Assembly (NCBI RefSeq): GCF_025685655.1
Contig: NZ_JAGSYG010000003.1
Coordinates: 124,001 to 188,000, forward strand
Length of the DNA stretch: 64,000 nucleotides
Source: Acidicapsa ligni
GTDB taxonomy: Bacteria; Acidobacteriota; Terriglobia; Terriglobales; Acidobacteriaceae
Reading direction: 5' to 3'
Part shown: positions 62,212 through 64,000 of the stretch, one piece after another
Layout of the letters: each line of letters opens with the position of its first letter
How positions within the stretch are numbered: the stretch's first letter is position 1
Notes under the pieces: model-generated
The model's input: only the letters and a program-made list of their open reading frames with translations
Database searches by the model: none
What the model was told of the DNA's origin: nothing
Made by a program: the position numbers and the translations under genes

Positions 62212-62849
62212 AGAAACAATCATCAGAAAACAATTACCCGCACATCGGCGTCCTGGCCATTCAGGGCGACTACGAACGCCACGCAGCCGCCCTCGAAGAA
62301 TCCGGCGCACGAGCCTCGCTCGTTAAAACTCCGGGCGAACTCTCCGACCTCGACGGCCTTATCCTGCCCGGTGGCGAGTCCAGCACCATGCTCAAATTCC
62401 TGGAGCGCGACGGATTTTTCGCCGCCCTCCAGGAATTTGCCCAGCAAAAACCCGTCTTCGGGACCTGCGCCGGAGCCATCCTGCTCGCCAAAGACGTCCG
62501 CAATCCGCATCAGGCCAGCCTCGCCGTCCTCGATATCGCTGTCGAACGCAACGCGTACGGCCGCCAGATCGACTCCGCCATTCTCGAACTGGATACCACG
62601 CTGCCCGGCGGCGCGCTCGAAACCGTCTTCATCCGCGCTCCCCGTATTCTCTCGGTAGGCCAAAATGTAGAAGTTCTTGCCGAACGCGCCGGCTCTCCCG
62701 TTCTGGTTCGTGAAGGTAAGACAATGGCCGCCACTTTCCATCCTGAGTTATCGACAGATCGGCGCGTTCACCGCGTATTCGTCGCCGAAGTCGAGAAGCA
62801 TCGCGCTTCTGCTCTACTCGCGACCAAACAGCCAGCAGCCTTGCCCTGA
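62208..62849 (+). CDS. pdxT: Pyridoxal 5'-phosphate synthase, glutaminase subunit
   Basis: Class I glutamine amidotransferase that supplies ammonia to PdxS. About 213 residues from a GTG at 62208 overlapping the vapC stop. The motif LAIQGDYERHAAALE, the PGGESSTMLKF segment, the nucleophile Cys87 in VFGTCAGAILL and the HPE pair (His178, Glu180) are all intact. No separate promoter or good ribosome-binding site is visible for it: translation seems to depend on re-initiation from vapC, which is unusual for a housekeeping gene. Confidence 0.95.
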   Translation: MKKQSSENNYPHIGVLAIQGDYERHAAALEESGARASLVKTPGELSDLDGLILPGGESSTMLKFLERDGFFAALQEFAQQKPVFGTCAGAILLAKDVRNPHQASLAVLDIAVERNAYGRQIDSAILELDTTLPGGALETVFIRAPRILSVGQNVEVLAERAGSPVLVREGKTMAATFHPELSTDRRVHRVFVAEVEKHRASALLATKQPAALP

Positions 62850-62965
62850 TTCCATTTTTCTACAAGAAAAACAACTTCTCGTAATTCCTATGCATCCTCT
62901 GTGAATGACATGTAATCTCAGTTCCATCGGGAGTACCATGTAACCAGCAAAAGAGGTTCGCTGTC

Positions 62966-63730
62966 ATGCCCACGACCTTCACGCGCTATCCAGTTGAAAC
63001 CGAACGAAAAGACCCCGGCATTGGTGGCAAACCGCCCGTTGACCGGCGGCCCACCGGCGGTGGTGGCAGCGGAGATGACGACGAGTGGCATCATTCCGGG
63101 CGCAGCGGCCCTCGTGAACTCCTCAAGCGTTTTCGCATGATCATCTTCTTCGGGCTCGCCGGAGACATGATGTTCTTCCTCGCGCTCTCCGTCATGTTCT
63201 TCGCTCATCAGGGCACAGGACACTTCGACGCGCGCACACGGGAATTCATCGGCGACTGGCACCCCGTCCAGATTCCGCCCATTCTCTTTCTCAATACCGC
63301 AGTCCTGCTGCTGAGCAGCCTCACCATGGAGATCGCACGCCGCAACATCTTCCGCGAGTTTGACGTCGTCGAAGAATGGCTAGGTCTGGGACGTCCAGCA
63401 CTGTACCGCACCTTGCCCTGGCTGGGAGGTACGCTGATTCTCGGCGGCCTCTTCATCGCCGGGCAGTGGATGGCCTGGACTCAGCTCACCGTGCAGGGGT
63501 TTGCCTTTGATCGCTGGTCAACGCCCGCCAGTTACTTTTTCTACCTGATTACCGGAGTTCATGCCGCCCACCTTGTCCTCGGCCTGCTGGCGCTGGTCGG
63601 ATGTCTCAGCGCTCTCGGCTTCCTGCGTAAGGTCGAATACCGCCAGATCGCCGTCGATAGTGTGACCTGGTACTGGCATGCCATGGGCTTGGCCTGGTTG
63701 CTGCTCTTCACCCTGCTCGCACTGGATTAA
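62966..63730 (+). CDS. Haem-copper oxidase subunit III family protein
   Basis: 254 residues. An unusual Gly/Pro/Asp-rich N-terminus (about 1-50, including RPTGGGGSGDDD) leads to five membrane helices (about 58-78, 95-118, 144-166, 182-204, 226-250). Motifs such as PPILFLNTAVLLLSSLTME, TPASYFFYLITGVHAAHLV and SVTWYWHAMGLAWLLLF match CtaE/CoxC-type subunit III. It lacks other oxidase genes around it in the window, so it belongs to an operon beyond the edge or is an orphan. AAGAGG precedes its start. Confidence 0.9.
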   Translation: MPTTFTRYPVETERKDPGIGGKPPVDRRPTGGGGSGDDDEWHHSGRSGPRELLKRFRMIIFFGLAGDMMFFLALSVMFFAHQGTGHFDARTREFIGDWHPVQIPPILFLNTAVLLLSSLTMEIARRNIFREFDVVEEWLGLGRPALYRTLPWLGGTLILGGLFIAGQWMAWTQLTVQGFAFDRWSTPASYFFYLITGVHAAHLVLGLLALVGCLSALGFLRKVEYRQIAVDSVTWYWHAMGLAWLLLFTLLALD

Positions 63731-63765
63731 CCGTCGATTGCTATCGCTTACCCGTCCTACAGATT

Positions 63766-64000
63766 TTAATCCTGCGTGTCTGCCTTCAAGAGTGGTAACC
63801 AGGACCGCAGCCGCTCCATCAGCGTAGGAACTTCGGGACAAGCGAAATACACCTCTCGATTCCTGTCCATCAGCATTCGAATCGCGACAATCTGCGGAGG
63901 TATACAGGAAAGCTCCTGCAAGCCACTCTGCAAACACTCCAAGGCAAATTCATCGCCAAGATACTCGATCGCATGCGCCAACATCTCAATCGCCCGCCCC
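63766..64000 (-). CDS. Unknown protein, C-terminal part
   Basis: Incomplete: the gene runs in from the right edge. The visible end reads GRAIEMLAHAIEYLGDEFALE, then LQSGLQELSCIPPQIVAIRML and EVPTLMERLRSWLPLLK. It is helical and cysteine-poor, and I do not recognise a family. The start lies outside the window; an internal ATG at 63984 could be read as a start but the frame is open to the edge. Confidence 0.6.
   Translation of the reverse strand, partial: GRAIEMLAHAIEYLGDEFALECLQSGLQELSCIPPQIVAIRMLMDRNREVYFACPEVPTLMERLRSWLPLLKADTQD

Noticed and set aside
1..64000. tRNA, rRNA, CRISPR array, insertion sequence or prophage
   Set aside because: None was seen by eye on either strand. A tRNA or ncRNA scan would be needed to rule out small RNA genes.

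Overview
The window looks like chromosomal DNA of an acidobacterium of the Acidobacteriaceae/Terriglobia type. Evidence for this is a complete hopanoid operon (shc-hpnH-hpnA-hpnG-hpnCDE), a TIGR03435-type protein (a family abundant in soil Acidobacteria), a secreted S53 peptidase, several secreted polysaccharide-degrading enzymes, and moderately GC-rich sequence. The assignment comes from gene content only. I saw no rRNA, tRNA, CRISPR array, insertion sequence or phage module.

Layout. 1-1573 (minus): TonB (cut by the window edge), ExbD and ExbB, an energy-transduction operon. 1860-3554: recN. 3680-15714 (plus): ispH followed by a ten-gene hopanoid operon with many start/stop overlaps. It makes squalene from farnesyl diphosphate (HpnD, HpnC, HpnE), cyclises it (Shc), adds adenosine (HpnH) and removes adenine (HpnG). 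It also holds HpnA, an unrecognised 142-residue protein and two zinc alcohol dehydrogenases that are candidates for late side-chain steps. 15720-18185 (minus): a TPR protein and two small exported helical proteins. 18464-23514: S53 peptidase and convergent uvrA, separated by a strong hairpin. 23684-26336 (minus): a degenerate receiver protein, an alginate-lyase-family protein and a GAF protein with a histidine box but no ATPase domain. 26818-31368 (plus): a uronate/pectin-type cluster (SGNH esterase, GH105, DUF4861, kduI).

31370-34763: DoxX-like protein, MATE exporter, DinB protein, aldo/keto reductase. 35372-40910 (plus): AraC regulator, alpha/beta hydrolase, GMC oxidoreductase and a Tat-exported flavin amine oxidase. 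A roughly 95-bp sequence occurs both before and after the araC gene. 41223-46222 (minus): TlpA-like thioredoxin, an outer-membrane-type protein, a bifunctional-nuclease-family protein, miaB, cytochrome c and an exported Fe/Mn superoxide dismutase. 46347-49225 (plus): a hotdog thioesterase with a 15-bp tandem repeat, then a 72-residue VPEID-CTERM-type substrate directly followed by exosortase E fused to a CPBP protease. 49253-51319: recQ. 51348-53179: DoxX-like and azoreductase genes divergent from a TetR gene across a palindrome. 53258-56712 (minus): a DUF6843-like membrane protein and an arginine/lysine/ornithine decarboxylase. 57121-58074: pdxS. 58326-61377: a glucoamylase-like protein and a TIGR03435 protein. 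61507-62849: a Phd/VapC toxin-antitoxin pair whose toxin stop overlaps the pdxT start. 62966-63730: a cytochrome oxidase subunit III-like protein. 63766 to the end: a partial gene.

The points most worth following are the exosortase E/single-substrate pair with a predicted mature peptide of only about 20 residues, the two dehydrogenases and the unknown small protein inside the hopanoid operon, the duplicated element flanking araC, and the coupling of pdxT to a toxin-antitoxin operon.
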